From: an uncultured Alphaproteobacteria bacterium
Lineage (GTDB): Bacteria > Pseudomonadota > Alphaproteobacteria > HIMB59 > GCA-002718135
DNA length: 64,000 nt
Direction of reading: 5' to 3'
NCBI GenBank assembly: GCA_902584805.1
Contig: CACIBE010000003.1
Coordinates: 62,001-126,000 of the forward strand
Below the pieces are notes generated by a model. That model saw only the letters and a list, made by a program, of their open reading frames with translations. It did not search any database and was not told the DNA's origin. Both the position numbers and the translations under genes were made by a program. Shown here piece by piece: positions 18,074-28,735 of the stretch (positions within the stretch are counted from its first letter, which is position 1; every line of letters begins with the position of its first letter).

Positions 18074-19890
18074 TTATATTGAGATAAAAGACCATTTATA
18101 AGTTCATCATTAAATGATATTTCTTTTGTCTTAATAATCTCACTACCAAATGCTGTTTTTAAATCGCTTATTAAATTAAGGTTTGAAGTATTTTCACCTT
18201 CTTCAGACATTTTGATAATTTTAATATTGGCAAAATAAATAGCATTTTCATCAGATCCAAAAGCTACTTTATCAACATCAGATTCAAAAATCTTTTGTTT
18301 AAAAGATATTGGCAATTCTTCATTATCACTTAAAGATAAAGTTAGATACTCTGGATTAGTTGCATAAAATTTACTTATATTTGTGAAAATCTCTTTATTT
18401 TTATTAAAAATATTTTCTGCCTGTTCAGTTTTTTTTGTAAATATAAAATCATTTAAAACACTGTCATAAATATTATCAATGCTCTCTATCTTTGAGGGAT
18501 ATATGTTATCGATATTTACAATAAAAGAAGTATCATTACCAACGTCTACTAAATCACTAACAAAATCTTTATTTTGAGTAAAAGAAAATGAAATTATATT
18601 ACTTAAAGTAGGATCATCTTGATTATTATTGTTTATAATTTTTTTCTTATTAATTAATTTAAGATTATTTTGACCTGCTATTTCAGTAATTGAAAATCCA
18701 TCAAGTATTTGTTGGTCGAGACTTGATTTTAATTCATTGAAGTAATTATCTAATTCAAAATTGGTTAACGTATTATTTATTTCATCCTTAACTTCATCAA
18801 ATTTTAATTCTTTTTCTGGAAAAATTTCATCCAAAATAATTATATGGAATGCCAAGGTGGTTTGGACTACGTTTGATATACTTCCTTTGGATAATTCAAA
18901 TATAACGTTTGCAAGTTGTTCTAAAACTCTATTTCTGTTGACATTTTTAAATTCATTAAAAATTATATTATTTTCTTCTGCATATTTAATAATTTCTTCA
19001 TTAGTTTTTCCAGAGACACTTAATTTAAACTCATCTGCTTCTTCTTTTGATTTAAAATTAAATTGTTTAAAACTTCTCTCTTCTGGATTTATAAATAAGT
19101 TTTTATTGTTATTATAATACTCATTAAGACTGTTTTCTGAAGGTGAAAAATTTTCTCTAAAATCACTTTTATTTATTAATATATATGAAATATCTCTTTC
19201 TTCATTCGTCATATATGAAGCAGAGTTATTATTAAAATAATCTAACAATTCTTCATTATCTTTTGTAATTTGATCTTTATTGTAGTCTTCTAGTTTAATT
19301 TCGTTGTAAGGTATTTTAAGTAATTCAATTTCTCTTATCTGATTATCATGCTTATTAAAGTTTATTTGTAATTGTAATGGATAATTTTTTTGAAAGAAAA
19401 GGTTATCAAATACATTAGCTCTAGTTTCATAATTTATTAAATTCACAAGGTCTTCAATTTTTAAACCCTGTCTTCTTAAAAAAGTATTCAACATTTCATC
19501 ATCTAATTTATTGTTTATATATAGATCTGGAAAATTTCTTTTTGTTTCTTTTGCAATTGTAGTGTCATCTAAAATAAAATTTATTTTATCGAACTCATTT
19601 TCAAAAATTGCATTGTTCACTAAATTTTGAAGAGCAATTTGATGTACTTGGAAACTTCTTATTTGATCACCAGTTAATTTACTTCCAATCATTTGAGAAA
19701 ATTGATTAATATTCAAATCCATTGACCGCATAAATTTTGTAGTTGAAATAGGCGTACCAGAAATATTAGCGACAAAATTATCAGAATTAAATAAATTGGA
19801 ATATCTTGCTTGTCCTCTAAAGAAAAACAAGCTAACTCCAAAAAGAATAGCTAAACCAATTCCAATCCAAGAATTTCTAAAAAATCTCAT
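18070..19890 (-). CDS. ppiD: PpiD-like periplasmic folding factor with SurA-type domain
   Basis: The 606-aa protein has one N-terminal membrane anchor (FFRNSWIGIGLAILFGVSLFFF) and a large periplasmic part. The beginning, ANISGTPISTTKFMRSMDLNINQFSQ and then a QLVNNAIFENE-like segment, matches the SurA N-terminal chaperone domain of PpiD. A central region (around residues 235-375) with ERDISYILINKSDF ... FHIIILDEIFPEKEL resembles a parvulin domain but is divergent, so isomerase activity is uncertain. PpiD works near the Sec translocon on newly secreted proteins. In this lineage type it heads the trp run, and its 4-base overlap with trpE suggests co-transcription. Confidence 0.85.
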   Translation of the reverse strand: MRFFRNSWIGIGLAILFGVSLFFFRGQARYSNLFNSDNFVANISGTPISTTKFMRSMDLNINQFSQMIGSKLTGDQIRSFQVHQIALQNLVNNAIFENEFDKINFILDDTTIAKETKRNFPDLYINNKLDDEMLNTFLRRQGLKIEDLVNLINYETRANVFDNLFFQKNYPLQLQINFNKHDNQIREIELLKIPYNEIKLEDYNKDQITKDNEELLDYFNNNSASYMTNEERDISYILINKSDFRENFSPSENSLNEYYNNNKNLFINPEERSFKQFNFKSKEEADEFKLSVSGKTNEEIIKYAEENNIIFNEFKNVNRNRVLEQLANVIFELSKGSISNVVQTTLAFHIIILDEIFPEKELKFDEVKDEINNTLTNFELDNYFNELKSSLDQQILDGFSITEIAGQNNLKLINKKKIINNNNQDDPTLSNIISFSFTQNKDFVSDLVDVGNDTSFIVNIDNIYPSKIESIDNIYDSVLNDFIFTKKTEQAENIFNKNKEIFTNISKFYATNPEYLTLSLSDNEELPISFKQKIFESDVDKVAFGSDENAIYFANIKIIKMSEEGENTSNLNLISDLKTAFGSEIIKTKEISFNDELINGLLSQYK

Positions 19891-19900
19891 AAAATTTCTA

Positions 19901-19928
19901 TTGCTTCTATAATATTAGTTTCTATAAA
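19901..19928 (+). promoter_or_regulatory. Possible tpiA promoter
   Basis: In the 49-base spacer between the divergent ppiD-like gene and tpiA there is a TTGCTT (19901-19906) and a TATAAA (19923-19928) separated by 16 bases, ending 11 bases before the tpiA ATG. In such AT-rich DNA chance matches are frequent, so this is only a candidate. Confidence 0.35.
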
Positions 19929-19939
19929 TAAAAGTAATT

Positions 19940-20659
19940 ATGGTAAATCTTGATAAATATACCTCAATTTTCATAGCAAATTGGAAATTAAATGGAAATT
20001 CCTCATTTTTAAAAGATTATTATGAAAAATTAAAAGTTAATTCTAAAAATTGTACAATTATCTGCTCACCTTCAATTTACTTAAAATCACTAAAAGGAAA
20101 TAATGAAAACTTGTTTTGTGGGGCACAAGATGTTTCCTCTTATAAAGAGGGTGCATACACCGGAGAATTATCTGCCTCAATGCTAAAAGATAATAATATA
20201 AATTTTTGTTTGGTTGGGCATTCTGAGCGAAGACAATACTTTGCTGAAACGAATGATAATGTAAGCATTAAAAGCTTAAACCTTATTGAGGAAAATATTA
20301 TACCAGTGGTTTGTATAGGTGAAACCTTAGAGCAAAAAGAAAAAAACTTAACGGAAGAAATCTTATCGACACAAATTAAGGATAGTATTCCCAAATCAGC
20401 AAATCATCAAAATGCATTAATTGCTTATGAACCAGTTTGGGCAATAGGAACAGGATTAACTCCGACCTTAGATGAAATAAATCAGGTACACGAATTAATC
20501 AAAAATTTTGATACTAAATTTACAAATTTTAAGGTTCTTTATGGAGGTTCTGTTAAGTCTTCAAATTCAAAAGAAATTACTGGATTAAGTCATGTAGATG
20601 GCTGCTTAATTGGTGGCGCATCATTAAAAGTTGATGAATTCAATACAATTATTTCTTGA
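19940..20659 (+). CDS. tpiA: Triosephosphate isomerase
   Basis: TpiA interconverts dihydroxyacetone phosphate and glyceraldehyde 3-phosphate. The 239-aa TIM-barrel protein has the active-site IANWKLNGN Lys, LVGHSERRQYFAET with the catalytic His, and AYEPVWAIGTG with the catalytic Glu, followed by LYGGSVKSSN. It is a little shorter than the typical 250 aa but all catalytic residues are present. It opens a + strand run (secG, pyrG, kdsA, eno) that contains two more glycolysis-linked genes. Confidence 0.97.
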   Translation: MVNLDKYTSIFIANWKLNGNSSFLKDYYEKLKVNSKNCTIICSPSIYLKSLKGNNENLFCGAQDVSSYKEGAYTGELSASMLKDNNINFCLVGHSERRQYFAETNDNVSIKSLNLIEENIIPVVCIGETLEQKEKNLTEEILSTQIKDSIPKSANHQNALIAYEPVWAIGTGLTPTLDEINQVHELIKNFDTKFTNFKVLYGGSVKSSNSKEITGLSHVDGCLIGGASLKVDEFNTIIS

Positions 20660-20691
20660 TAAATAAAATCAATTTAATATAAAGCGCAGAT

Positions 20692-20997
20692 ATGACAACT
20701 CTAGTAATAATTCAGCTGATACTTGCAATTGCTTTAGTTATATTAGTTTTGTTACAAGGTTCCGATAACGACAGCTTGGGCCTTGGTGGTGGAACCTCAA
20801 CTGGATTAATGTCAGCTCGAGGTACAGCAAACCTACTTTCTAGGCTAACCGCAATAACTGCTGGTTTGTTCATGATAATGAGTATTGTTCTCACAATTAC
20901 TGCATCTATTGGTTCAGACCGTAATGTTTTAGAGTCACTTCCTTCAATCAATACTGAAGAAACTTCTGAAGAACCATCTATACCAGAAAATAATTAA
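20692..20997 (+). CDS. secG: Preprotein translocase subunit SecG
   Basis: SecG is a small accessory subunit of the SecYEG channel. The 101-aa product has two membrane segments (about residues 2-20 and 51-73). They are separated by the conserved loop LLQGSDNDSLGLGGG ... MSARGTANLLSRLTAI. It ends in an acidic, Ser/Glu-rich cytoplasm-like tail. The tpiA-secG-pyrG order is standard for Alphaproteobacteria and supports the call. Confidence 0.93.
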   Translation: MTTLVIIQLILAIALVILVLLQGSDNDSLGLGGGTSTGLMSARGTANLLSRLTAITAGLFMIMSIVLTITASIGSDRNVLESLPSINTEETSEEPSIPENN

Positions 20998-21032
20998 TTA
21001 TATCTTGCTATAAATAGATCTATTATGTATCA

Positions 21033-21044
21033 CGGTATTCCGTA
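21033..21044. repeat. Small palindrome immediately before pyrG
   Basis: The sequence ACGGTATTCCGT lies directly before the pyrG ATG and forms a perfect 4-bp inverted repeat (ACGG/CCGT) around 4 bases. It is more GC-rich than its surroundings. It could be a tiny hairpin at the translation start or a half-site pair for a regulator. The stem is too short to call a terminator. Confidence 0.35.
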
Positions 21045-22658
21045 ATGCATTTTGTTTTTATTACGGGTGGTGTAGCGTCATCTCTTGGAAAAGGTATAGC
21101 CTCAGCCTCATTAGCAACTCTTCTAAAAAGTAGAAAATTTAAAGTAAGGATAAGAAAGTTAGATCCTTATCTAAATGTGGATCCAGGAACAATGAGTCCA
21201 TATCAACATGGAGAAGTTTACGTTACTGATGATGGTGCAGAAACAGATTTAGACCTTGGACATTACGAAAGATTTACAAATCAATCAGCTAAGCAATCAG
21301 ATAGTGTTTCATCGGGTAAAATCTATTCAAATGTCCTTATGAAGGAAAGAAAAGGTGATTATCTAGGCTCAACTATTCAGGTTATTCCACATGTTACCAA
21401 TGAAATAAAATCATTTATTAATAGTGATTTAAAAAATGAAGATATTGCAATTTATGAAATAGGAGGAACAGTTGGAGATATTGAATCTTTACCTTTCTTA
21501 GAAGCAATTCGACAAATTAGAAATGATAAAAATATTTCATCAGCATTAATTCATATGACTTATATTCCCTATTTAAGTTCTGCTGGTGAATTAAAAACAA
21601 AACCTACTCAACATTCAGTTAAAGAACTTCTCAATGCTGGTATTCAACCAGATATTATTATGTGTAGATCTGAACAACCAATAGACAAGGACTCAATTTC
21701 TAAAATATCTTTATTTTGTAATGTAAAAAAAGAGTCCGTAATTCCTGCATTAAATGCTAAATCAATTTATGAAGTTCCTTCACTATATTCCAAATATGGT
21801 TTGGATGAAGCTCTTCTAAAACAATTAGGTTATAAACCAAAAAATCATAAATTAAATTTAAAGCCTTGGATTGATCTTCAAAAAAAAATTAAAAAAAGAA
21901 AACATAAAGTTAAAATTGCAGTAGTAGGAAAATATACAAATCTTAAAGATAGTTATAAATCACTAAATGAAGCATTGGTTCATGGAGGTATAGAAAATTC
22001 TGCTGATGTAAATATTCAATGGATTAATTCTGAAAAAGAAAAGAACATTAGTTTAATGAAAAAATTAAAAGATTGTGATGGAATTCTAATTCCAGGTGGT
22101 TTTGGTATTCGCGGTATTAATGGAAAAATTAATGCCATTAAATATGCGAGAGAAAACAATATTCCTTTTTTTGGAATATGTCTTGGAATGCAGTTAGCTG
22201 TTATTGAAATAGCACAAAATGTACTAAAAATTAAAAATGCTCATTCTTCAGAATTTAAGAAAACTACTAAATCAGTAGTTGGATTAATGACAGAATGGGT
22301 AAATAAAAATAAGATCGAAAAAAGAGATAAAAATAGTGAAAAAGGTGGAACAATGCGTCTTGGGGCATACAAAGCTGTTTTGAAAAAAAATTCAAAAATC
22401 TTTTCGATATATAAAAATAAAGTAATTAGTGAGAGACATAGACATAGATACGAAGTAAACCAGAAATTTCTATCAAAATTTGAAAACAAAGGTTATTATT
22501 TCAGCGGTATGTCACCTGATGGATTATTACCTGAAGTGCTTGAGAGTAAAAAACATAAATGGTTTATAGGAGTTCAATTTCATCCGGAGTTAAAATCAAG
22601 ACCATTAGATCCCCATCCTCTTTTCGTATCATTTATAAAGGCTGCAATTAATGATTAA
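21045..22658 (+). CDS. pyrG: CTP synthase
   Basis: PyrG aminates UTP to CTP using glutamine. The 537-aa product has the N-terminal synthetase domain with ITGGVASSLGKGIASASLAT and VDPGTMSPYQHGEVYVTDDG. The C-terminal class I amidotransferase domain (from about residue 290) carries PFFGICLGMQLAVIE with the catalytic Cys and VQFHPELKSRP with His and Glu. Length is normal. It overlaps kdsA by 8 bases. Confidence 0.98.
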   Translation: MHFVFITGGVASSLGKGIASASLATLLKSRKFKVRIRKLDPYLNVDPGTMSPYQHGEVYVTDDGAETDLDLGHYERFTNQSAKQSDSVSSGKIYSNVLMKERKGDYLGSTIQVIPHVTNEIKSFINSDLKNEDIAIYEIGGTVGDIESLPFLEAIRQIRNDKNISSALIHMTYIPYLSSAGELKTKPTQHSVKELLNAGIQPDIIMCRSEQPIDKDSISKISLFCNVKKESVIPALNAKSIYEVPSLYSKYGLDEALLKQLGYKPKNHKLNLKPWIDLQKKIKKRKHKVKIAVVGKYTNLKDSYKSLNEALVHGGIENSADVNIQWINSEKEKNISLMKKLKDCDGILIPGGFGIRGINGKINAIKYARENNIPFFGICLGMQLAVIEIAQNVLKIKNAHSSEFKKTTKSVVGLMTEWVNKNKIEKRDKNSEKGGTMRLGAYKAVLKKNSKIFSIYKNKVISERHRHRYEVNQKFLSKFENKGYYFSGMSPDGLLPEVLESKKHKWFIGVQFHPELKSRPLDPHPLFVSFIKAAIND

Positions 22659-23481
22659 TATCAATCTAAAAAATTTTTCAATCTCAAATAATTCTCCATT
22701 TATTTTAATTGCAGGTCCATGCGTAATAGAAAATGAAAGTCACTCATTGATGATTGCTGAAGAGCTACATAAAATATGTGATAATGTTGGTATTAATTTA
22801 ATTTTTAAATCTAGTTTTGATAAGGCAAATAGATCAAGTATTAATAGTGATAGGGGTATTAAGCTTAATGAAGCATTAAAAATCTTTGAAAAAATTAAAA
22901 CTAATTTTAATTTACCAATACTAACCGATGTCCATAATGAAGATCAATGTAATCAATTAAAACAAGATAGTATCATCGATATTATCCAAATTCCTGCTTT
23001 TCTATGCCGTCAAACAGATTTATTACTAGCAGCAGGTAGTACAAATAAAATTATTAATGTTAAAAAAGGTCAATTTTTATCACCAACTGACGTTAAAAAT
23101 ATTTTCACAAAGATAGAAACTACAGATAATAAAAAGATTATGATAACTGAAAGAGGAACTACTTTTGGTTACAACACCCTAGTAAATGATTTTAAAGGTA
23201 TAGATATTATGAAAAAATATGAGTATCCTGTAATTTTTGATGCAACTCATTCTGTTCAACAACCAGGAGGAATGGGCGATAAAAGTGGCGGTCAAAGAGA
23301 ACATATTCCTTCTTTATGTAAAGCTGCTATTTCTATTGGTGTAGCTGGTTTATTTTTAGAAACACATAATGATCCAGATAATGCCCCGAGTGATGGACCA
23401 AATATGATTAATATTAAAGAGTTAAAAAATTTATTAATTCAACTTAAACAATTTGATGATATAGCGAAAAACCATGCCTAA
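22651..23481 (+). CDS. kdsA: 3-deoxy-8-phosphooctulonate (Kdo-8-P) synthase
   Basis: KdsA condenses PEP and arabinose 5-phosphate to Kdo-8-phosphate for the LPS inner core, so this organism makes Kdo-type LPS as well as lipid A. The 276-aa product has [78 protein letters not shown] and [16 protein letters not shown]. It overlaps pyrG by 8 bases and eno by 8 bases; the pyrG-kdsA-eno order is common in Proteobacteria. Confidence 0.97.
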   Translation: MININLKNFSISNNSPFILIAGPCVIENESHSLMIAEELHKICDNVGINLIFKSSFDKANRSSINSDRGIKLNEALKIFEKIKTNFNLPILTDVHNEDQCNQLKQDSIIDIIQIPAFLCRQTDLLLAAGSTNKIINVKKGQFLSPTDVKNIFTKIETTDNKKIMITERGTTFGYNTLVNDFKGIDIMKKYEYPVIFDATHSVQQPGGMGDKSGGQREHIPSLCKAAISIGVAGLFLETHNDPDNAPSDGPNMINIKELKNLLIQLKQFDDIAKNHA

Positions 23482-24754
23482 AATAACAAATATAAAAGCA
23501 AGACAAATAATAGATAGTAGAGGAAATCCAACTGTTGAATGCGATATAGAGTTTGAAAATTCTATCTTTGGAAGAGCTGCGGTTCCAAGTGGAGCATCTA
23601 CTGGAGTGCATGAGGCTCTAGAATTGCGAGATAATGATAAATCCAAATACAAAGGTAAAGGAGTTTTGAAAGCAGTAGGAAATATCAATGATACAATTTC
23701 TAATGAACTAGTTGGAAAATCATTTGAAGATATTTCTTCTTTTGATGATTTTTTATTAGAACTTGATGGTACGGAAAATAAATCTAACTTAGGCGCTAAT
23801 GCAACACTTGCTGCAAGCTTAGCTTTTGCAAAATGTTTAGCTTCTTCTGAAGGTCATGAATTGTACTCTTTTCTTGGTAAAGACAATACAATGAGTCTTC
23901 CAGTTCCAATGATGAACATCATTAATGGAGGATCACATGCAGATAATGATGTTGATATTCAAGAATTTATGGTTGCTCCTATAGGTGCAAATAATTTTTC
24001 AGAAGCTCTTCAACATGGCTGTGAAATATTTCATTCATTAAAGTCACTTTTAAAATCAAAAGGCTTAAACACAAATGTTGGTGATGAAGGTGGATTTGCC
24101 CCTAATATAAATAGTTCTAGTGAAGTCATAGAAACGGTTTTGAAATCAGTGGAGGATGCAGGTTTTAAACCTGGAAAAGATATTTATCTTTCACTTGATG
24201 TTGCATCAACTGAATTTTACAAAAATAATAAATATGATTTACAGGGAGAAAAAATTGTTTTGTCTTCTGATGAGATGATAAAATATTTAGAGAAATTGGT
24301 AAATGCTTATCCAATTTATTCTATTGAAGATGGAATGTCAGAGGATGATTGGGATGGTTGGTCTAATTTAACATCAACTATAGGGCAAAAAGTTCAGTTA
24401 GTTGGTGATGATTTATTTGTTACAAATAAAAAAAGATTACAAAAAGGTATTGCAGAGGGTGCGGGGAATTCTATTTTAGTTAAAGTAAATCAAATAGGGA
24501 CTCTAAAAGAAACTTTGGAGTCGATTAAATTAGCAAAAGAAAATAATTTCTCTACTATTATTTCACATCGTTCTGGTGAAACCGAAGATACAACGATTGC
24601 TGATTTATCAGTAGGTGTTTCTGCAGGTCAAATTAAAACAGGATCATTATCTAGAACAGATAGAACAGCAAAATATAATCAACTGTTAAGAATTGAAGAA
24701 GCATTACAGAGTAAAGCAAATTACGCTGGATCATCTATCTTAAATAATAAATAA
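23474..24754 (+). CDS. eno: Enolase
   Basis: Enolase interconverts 2-phosphoglycerate and PEP. The 426-aa product contains [49 protein letters not shown]-like [39 protein letters not shown], the active-site Lys in [12 protein letters not shown] and [15 protein letters not shown]. All metal-binding and catalytic positions look intact. It follows kdsA with an 8-base overlap and is followed by an FtsB-like gene, as in many Proteobacteria. Confidence 0.98.
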   Translation: MPKITNIKARQIIDSRGNPTVECDIEFENSIFGRAAVPSGASTGVHEALELRDNDKSKYKGKGVLKAVGNINDTISNELVGKSFEDISSFDDFLLELDGTENKSNLGANATLAASLAFAKCLASSEGHELYSFLGKDNTMSLPVPMMNIINGGSHADNDVDIQEFMVAPIGANNFSEALQHGCEIFHSLKSLLKSKGLNTNVGDEGGFAPNINSSSEVIETVLKSVEDAGFKPGKDIYLSLDVASTEFYKNNKYDLQGEKIVLSSDEMIKYLEKLVNAYPIYSIEDGMSEDDWDGWSNLTSTIGQKVQLVGDDLFVTNKKRLQKGIAEGAGNSILVKVNQIGTLKETLESIKLAKENNFSTIISHRSGETEDTTIADLSVGVSAGQIKTGSLSRTDRTAKYNQLLRIEEALQSKANYAGSSILNNK

Positions 24755-24793
24755 TTGACAGTTTCGATCTTAAATATGCTATTTGTATAATAA

Positions 24794-25105
24794 ATGAATA
24801 AATCTTTAGTCTTAAAAAATAAATTTTATTTCTATTTATCCTTTTTGTTTACTTTTTTTCTATTTGTTTATCTTCTGTATTTTCTTGTAAATGGCGATAG
24901 GGGATTGCTGAAATATTTCAGTCTTAAAAATCTTAATGCTCAATACAATGAACAATATATGTCTTTAAAAAAGGAAAATGAATTTTACCTAGATAGAATT
25001 AAAAGATTACAACCAAATACTATAGATTTGGACTATTTAGATGAGACATTTAGGAAAGTTACAGGATTTACTTCAGAAAACGAAACAGTTATAATTACAG
25101 AATAG
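24794..25105 (+). CDS. ftsB: FtsB/DivIC-family septum formation initiator
   Basis: The 103-aa protein has an N-terminal membrane segment (about residues 12-34), then NGDRGLLKYFSLKNLNAQYNEQ and a short coiled coil. It ends in DLDYLDETFRKVTGFTSENETVII, matching the FtsB pattern of one TM, a Gly-x-x-Gly-Leu element, a leucine-rich coil and a tail ending in a Asp/Glu-xVI motif. FtsB works with FtsL and FtsQ at the division site. The eno-ftsB-pdhA order is typical of Alphaproteobacteria. Sequence similarity in this family is low, so the call leans on context. Confidence 0.85.
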   Translation: MNKSLVLKNKFYFYLSFLFTFFLFVYLLYFLVNGDRGLLKYFSLKNLNAQYNEQYMSLKKENEFYLDRIKRLQPNTIDLDYLDETFRKVTGFTSENETVIITE

Positions 25106-25115
25106 ATTGATTTAT

Positions 25116-25142
25116 TTGACAAAAAATCACCCTAATTATAAT
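25116..25142 (+). promoter_or_regulatory. Likely promoter of the pdhABC-lipA operon
   Basis: A perfect TTGACA (25116-25121) and a perfect TATAAT (25137-25142) lie in the 49-base spacer between ftsB and pdhA, with a 15-base spacer, shorter than the usual 16-18. The -10 ends 12 bases before the pdhA ATG, so the transcript leader would be only about five bases, and no Shine-Dalgarno sequence is visible. Confidence 0.6.
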
Positions 25143-25154
25143 TAAAGATTATCT

Positions 25155-26117
25155 ATGAAGAAACTTCAAAAAGCAGATTATATCAAAATGTACTCTTTTA
25201 TGCTCAAGATTAGAAGATTTGAGGAAAGAGCAGCTCAACTGTACGGAATGGGTAAAATAGGTGGTTTTTGTCATTTGTATATTGGCCAAGAAGCTGTTGT
25301 TGTTGGTATATTAATGACAATTGATAAGAATGACTCAGTTGTAACAACTTACAGAGATCATGGTCATATGATTGCTAGGGGATTAGATCCAAAACGTATT
25401 ATGGCAGAGTTGACTGGTAGAGAAGATGGTTATTCTGCTGGTAAGGGTGGTTCAATGCATATGTTTTCAAAGGAAAATAATTTTTATGGTGGTCATGGTA
25501 TTGTAGGGGCTCAAGTACCAATTGGAACCGGTATAGCATTCACGCATAAATATAATGGAGAAAAAAATATATGCAGAACATATATTGGTGATGGAGCTAT
25601 GAACAATGGTCAAGTTTTTGAAGCTTTTAATCTAGCTGCTTTATGGAAGCTTCCTGTTTTATACATTATTGAAAATAATAAATATGGAATGGGCACATCT
25701 GTAGATAGAGCGGCAGCGGGATTAGACTTATATAAAAGAGGGGAGGCATTTGGTATTCCTGGTGAGAAGGTAGATGGGATGAATGTGTTCTCTGTTATAG
25801 AAGCAGCAGATAAAGCAGGTAAGTATGTTAGAGAAGGGAATGGGCCTTATATTATTGAAGTACAAACATATCGATATAGAGGACATTCAATGTCAGATCC
25901 TGCAAAATATAGAACGAAAGAAGAATTAGATAATTATAAGCAAACCGATCCTATTGAAATAGTCAAAGCTGAAATTTTAAAGAAAAAAATTGCAACTAAT
26001 GATGAAATTGAAAAAATTAATAAAGATACTTTAGAAGAAATTAAAAATGCAGCTGAATTTGCAACCAATAGTCCTTTTCCAAAGGACAGTGAACTTTATA
26101 CGGATGTTTATTTATAA
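25155..26117 (+). CDS. pdhA: Pyruvate dehydrogenase E1 component, alpha subunit
   Basis: E1 alpha binds thiamine diphosphate and, with E1 beta, decarboxylates pyruvate. The 320-aa product has KIGGFCHLYIGQEAVVVG, TTYRDHGHMIARG, GGSMHMFSKENNFYGGHGIVG, the ThDP motif GDGAMNNGQVFEAFNLA ... ENN and the phosphorylation-loop-like YRYRGHSMSDPAKYR. Length is as expected for bacterial heterotetrameric E1. It opens the pdhA-pdhB-pdhC-lipA operon behind a strong promoter candidate. Confidence 0.97.
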   Translation: MKKLQKADYIKMYSFMLKIRRFEERAAQLYGMGKIGGFCHLYIGQEAVVVGILMTIDKNDSVVTTYRDHGHMIARGLDPKRIMAELTGREDGYSAGKGGSMHMFSKENNFYGGHGIVGAQVPIGTGIAFTHKYNGEKNICRTYIGDGAMNNGQVFEAFNLAALWKLPVLYIIENNKYGMGTSVDRAAAGLDLYKRGEAFGIPGEKVDGMNVFSVIEAADKAGKYVREGNGPYIIEVQTYRYRGHSMSDPAKYRTKEELDNYKQTDPIEIVKAEILKKKIATNDEIEKINKDTLEEIKNAAEFATNSPFPKDSELYTDVYL

Positions 26118-26120
26118 ATT

Positions 26121-27500
26121 ATGAGCACAGAAATTTTAATGCCCGCATTATCTCCAACAATGACAGAAGGGAATCTTTCTAAGTGGTTAATTAAAAAAGG
26201 AGATACTGTTAAAGCGGGTGATTTGATTGCTGAAATTGAAACTGACAAAGCAACAATGGAAGTAGAAGCAGTAGATGAAGGTGTTGTTCTTGATCTTTTA
26301 TTTAAAGAAGGAGAAGCCAATATTCCAGTAAATAAAGCTATAGCGATTATTGGCGATCCAAATGAAAAAGTTGAAGTAAAAAAAGAAGCTCCCGTAGAAA
26401 AAGTGATTGAAGAAAAGAAAATTGAAAAAAATATTGAGACAAAAATTGATAATAATAATGCTGATATAATCGATACACCATCACCTAAAATAGAAGAAGA
26501 TAGGAATTTAAGTTCAGAAGAAATTACTATGCGCCAAGCACTAAGAGACACAATGGCTGAAGAAATGAGAAAAGATAATAAAGTTTTCATACTTGGAGAG
26601 GAAGTTGCCGAGTATCAAGGTGCATATAAAGTAACGCAAGGTCTTCTTCAGGAATTTGGCAAAGAAAGAGTATTAGATACTCCTATTTCCGAACATGGAT
26701 TTACTGGATTAGCAGTTGGCGCAGCGTTTAAGGGATTGAGGCCAATCTTAGAATTCATGACTTTTAATTTTTCTATGCAAGCAATTGATCAAATTATAAA
26801 TTCAGCTGCAAAAACACTTTACATGTCAGGAGGGCAAATTAATTGTCCTATTGTTTTTAGAGGACCAAATGGTGCTGCCGCACAAGTTGCTGCACAACAT
26901 AGTCAGGATTTTTCTTCCTGGTATTCTCAAGTTCCAGGTTTAAAAGTTATTGCTCCATCTACTCCTTATAACGCAAAAGGTTTGTTGCGTTCAGCAATTT
27001 CAGATCCAAATCCCGTAATTTTTCTAGAAAATGAAATTCTTTATGGATTAAAAGGCCCAGTTAATAATGATGTTAACTTTTCAATACCAATTGGAAAAGC
27101 AAATATTGAAAAAGAAGGAAAAGATTTAACAATTGTAACGTATTCTATCATGTTGCAGAAATCGAAAGAAGCAGCATTAAGACTAAAAGAGGAATATAAT
27201 TTAGATGCAGAAATTATTGATCTACAAACTTTACGACCTTTAGATACGGAAACAATTTTAAATTCAGTTAAAAAAACTAATAGACTAATCACTGTCGAAG
27301 AATCATGGCCATTTGGTAGTGTTGGTTCTGAAATTGCAAATATTGTTCAAAGGGATGCATTTGATTATTTAGACTCACCAGTGATAAAAGTTAATAGCGC
27401 TGATGTTCCAATGCCATATGCATTAAGCTTAGAAAAATTATATCTTCCTCAAGTTGATGATATTATAAATGCTGCAAAAAAAGTAAGTTATATAAAATAA
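26121..27500 (+). CDS. pdhB: Pyruvate dehydrogenase E1 beta subunit with N-terminal lipoyl domain
   Basis: E1 beta completes the E1 active site. The 459-aa protein carries an N-terminal lipoyl domain (residues 1-80) with the lipoylation Lys in [16 protein letters not shown], a charged linker (about 90-130), and the transketolase-type E1 beta domain. The latter has [53 protein letters not shown] and [17 protein letters not shown] lipoyl domain on E1 beta is a known alphaproteobacterial trait. It follows pdhA after 3 bases and abuts pdhC. Confidence 0.97.
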   Translation: MSTEILMPALSPTMTEGNLSKWLIKKGDTVKAGDLIAEIETDKATMEVEAVDEGVVLDLLFKEGEANIPVNKAIAIIGDPNEKVEVKKEAPVEKVIEEKKIEKNIETKIDNNNADIIDTPSPKIEEDRNLSSEEITMRQALRDTMAEEMRKDNKVFILGEEVAEYQGAYKVTQGLLQEFGKERVLDTPISEHGFTGLAVGAAFKGLRPILEFMTFNFSMQAIDQIINSAAKTLYMSGGQINCPIVFRGPNGAAAQVAAQHSQDFSSWYSQVPGLKVIAPSTPYNAKGLLRSAISDPNPVIFLENEILYGLKGPVNNDVNFSIPIGKANIEKEGKDLTIVTYSIMLQKSKEAALRLKEEYNLDAEIIDLQTLRPLDTETILNSVKKTNRLITVEESWPFGSVGSEIANIVQRDAFDYLDSPVIKVNSADVPMPYALSLEKLYLPQVDDIINAAKKVSYIK

Positions 27501-28730
27501 ATGGCAATTAAAGTTTTAATGCCTGCATTATCACCTACAATGTCAGAGGGTGTAATTAATAAGTGGTTAGTTAATATTGGCGATACTGTTTCAGCTGGAG
27601 ATATTTTAGCTGAAATTGAAACAGATAAAGCAACAATGGAAGTTGAGGCAGTTGATGAGGGAGAAATTACACATTTAATTGATACAACACCAGATAAACA
27701 AATTGCTGTTAATTCTGTCATTGCTTTAATCAATGGTAGCAAAGATGAAAAATTAGAAGATTATAATGATAAAGATCAAACTGTAAGCAGTGAAGAAAAA
27801 AATGAAGTTTCAGAAGCACCTAAAGTAAATACAGAAGTAGATAAAAGTCAAATAATAGAAAGAAGTAAAGATTCAACCACTAATCAAAATGCTAATTTTG
27901 CTTCACCGTTTGTTAAAAAATTTTCTAAAGATAAAAATATTGATTTAACTCTTATTAAAGGTTCCGGCCCTGAAGGCAGGATAATAAAAAAAGATATACA
28001 AAATTTTGATCTACAAATTAATGATGAAAATATTTCTGTAATTGAGCCCTCTAGTATTAGAAAAATAATTGCTGAAAGAACAGCACAAACAAAAAATGAG
28101 GTTCCACATTTTTATCTTACAATTGAAACAAGAATGGACAAGCTTATAAATTTAAGAAAAAAAATTAATTTAAATAGTGATATCAAAATCTCTTTTAATG
28201 ATCTTATTGTTAAAGCATGCGCAATGGCAATAGACAAAAATCCAGAAACAAATATTTCTTGGGTGAATGGTAAAATCCACCAATATAAAAATATCGATAT
28301 TGCTATTGCGGTAGCTTTAAAAGAAGGATTGATTACCCCAATTGTCAAAGAAGCTGATACAAAAGGATTAGCTGAAATTTCAACAGAAATTAAATCACTA
28401 GTAAAAAAAGCAAATCAAAATAAATTATTACCAGAAGAGTATAGCGGAGGATCTATAACTATCTCTAATTTAGGCATGTATGGAATCACAGAATTTCAAG
28501 CAATTATTAATCCACCACAATCAAGTATTATTGCAATTGGATCAATAATTGAAAAACCCGTTGTTAACGGTAGCAATATTGAAATAGGGCATACAATGAA
28601 ATCCACGATTTCAGCTGATCACAGATCATTAGATGGTGCTGTTGCGGCAAAATTACTCAAAGATTTTAGCGATATTTTAGAGGATCCTTTTCAAATATGG
28701 TTGAATAGCTTGGATATGGAAGTTATTTAA
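27501..28730 (+). CDS. pdhC: Dihydrolipoamide acetyltransferase (PDH E2)
   Basis: E2 forms the core of the complex and transfers the acetyl group to CoA. The 409-aa product has one lipoyl domain (residues 1-78, [15 protein letters not shown]), a linker, a peripheral subunit-binding domain (about 135-170: [29 protein letters not shown]) and the catalytic domain. The latter ends in [16 protein letters not shown], which carries the active-site His and Asp. The lipoyl domain is closely similar to that of PdhB, so the two probably share ancestry. The binding domain implies an E3 partner, but no lpd gene follows. Confidence 0.97.
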   Translation: MAIKVLMPALSPTMSEGVINKWLVNIGDTVSAGDILAEIETDKATMEVEAVDEGEITHLIDTTPDKQIAVNSVIALINGSKDEKLEDYNDKDQTVSSEEKNEVSEAPKVNTEVDKSQIIERSKDSTTNQNANFASPFVKKFSKDKNIDLTLIKGSGPEGRIIKKDIQNFDLQINDENISVIEPSSIRKIIAERTAQTKNEVPHFYLTIETRMDKLINLRKKINLNSDIKISFNDLIVKACAMAIDKNPETNISWVNGKIHQYKNIDIAIAVALKEGLITPIVKEADTKGLAEISTEIKSLVKKANQNKLLPEEYSGGSITISNLGMYGITEFQAIINPPQSSIIAIGSIIEKPVVNGSNIEIGHTMKSTISADHRSLDGAVAAKLLKDFSDILEDPFQIWLNSLDMEVI

Positions 28731-28735
28731 CTCAT

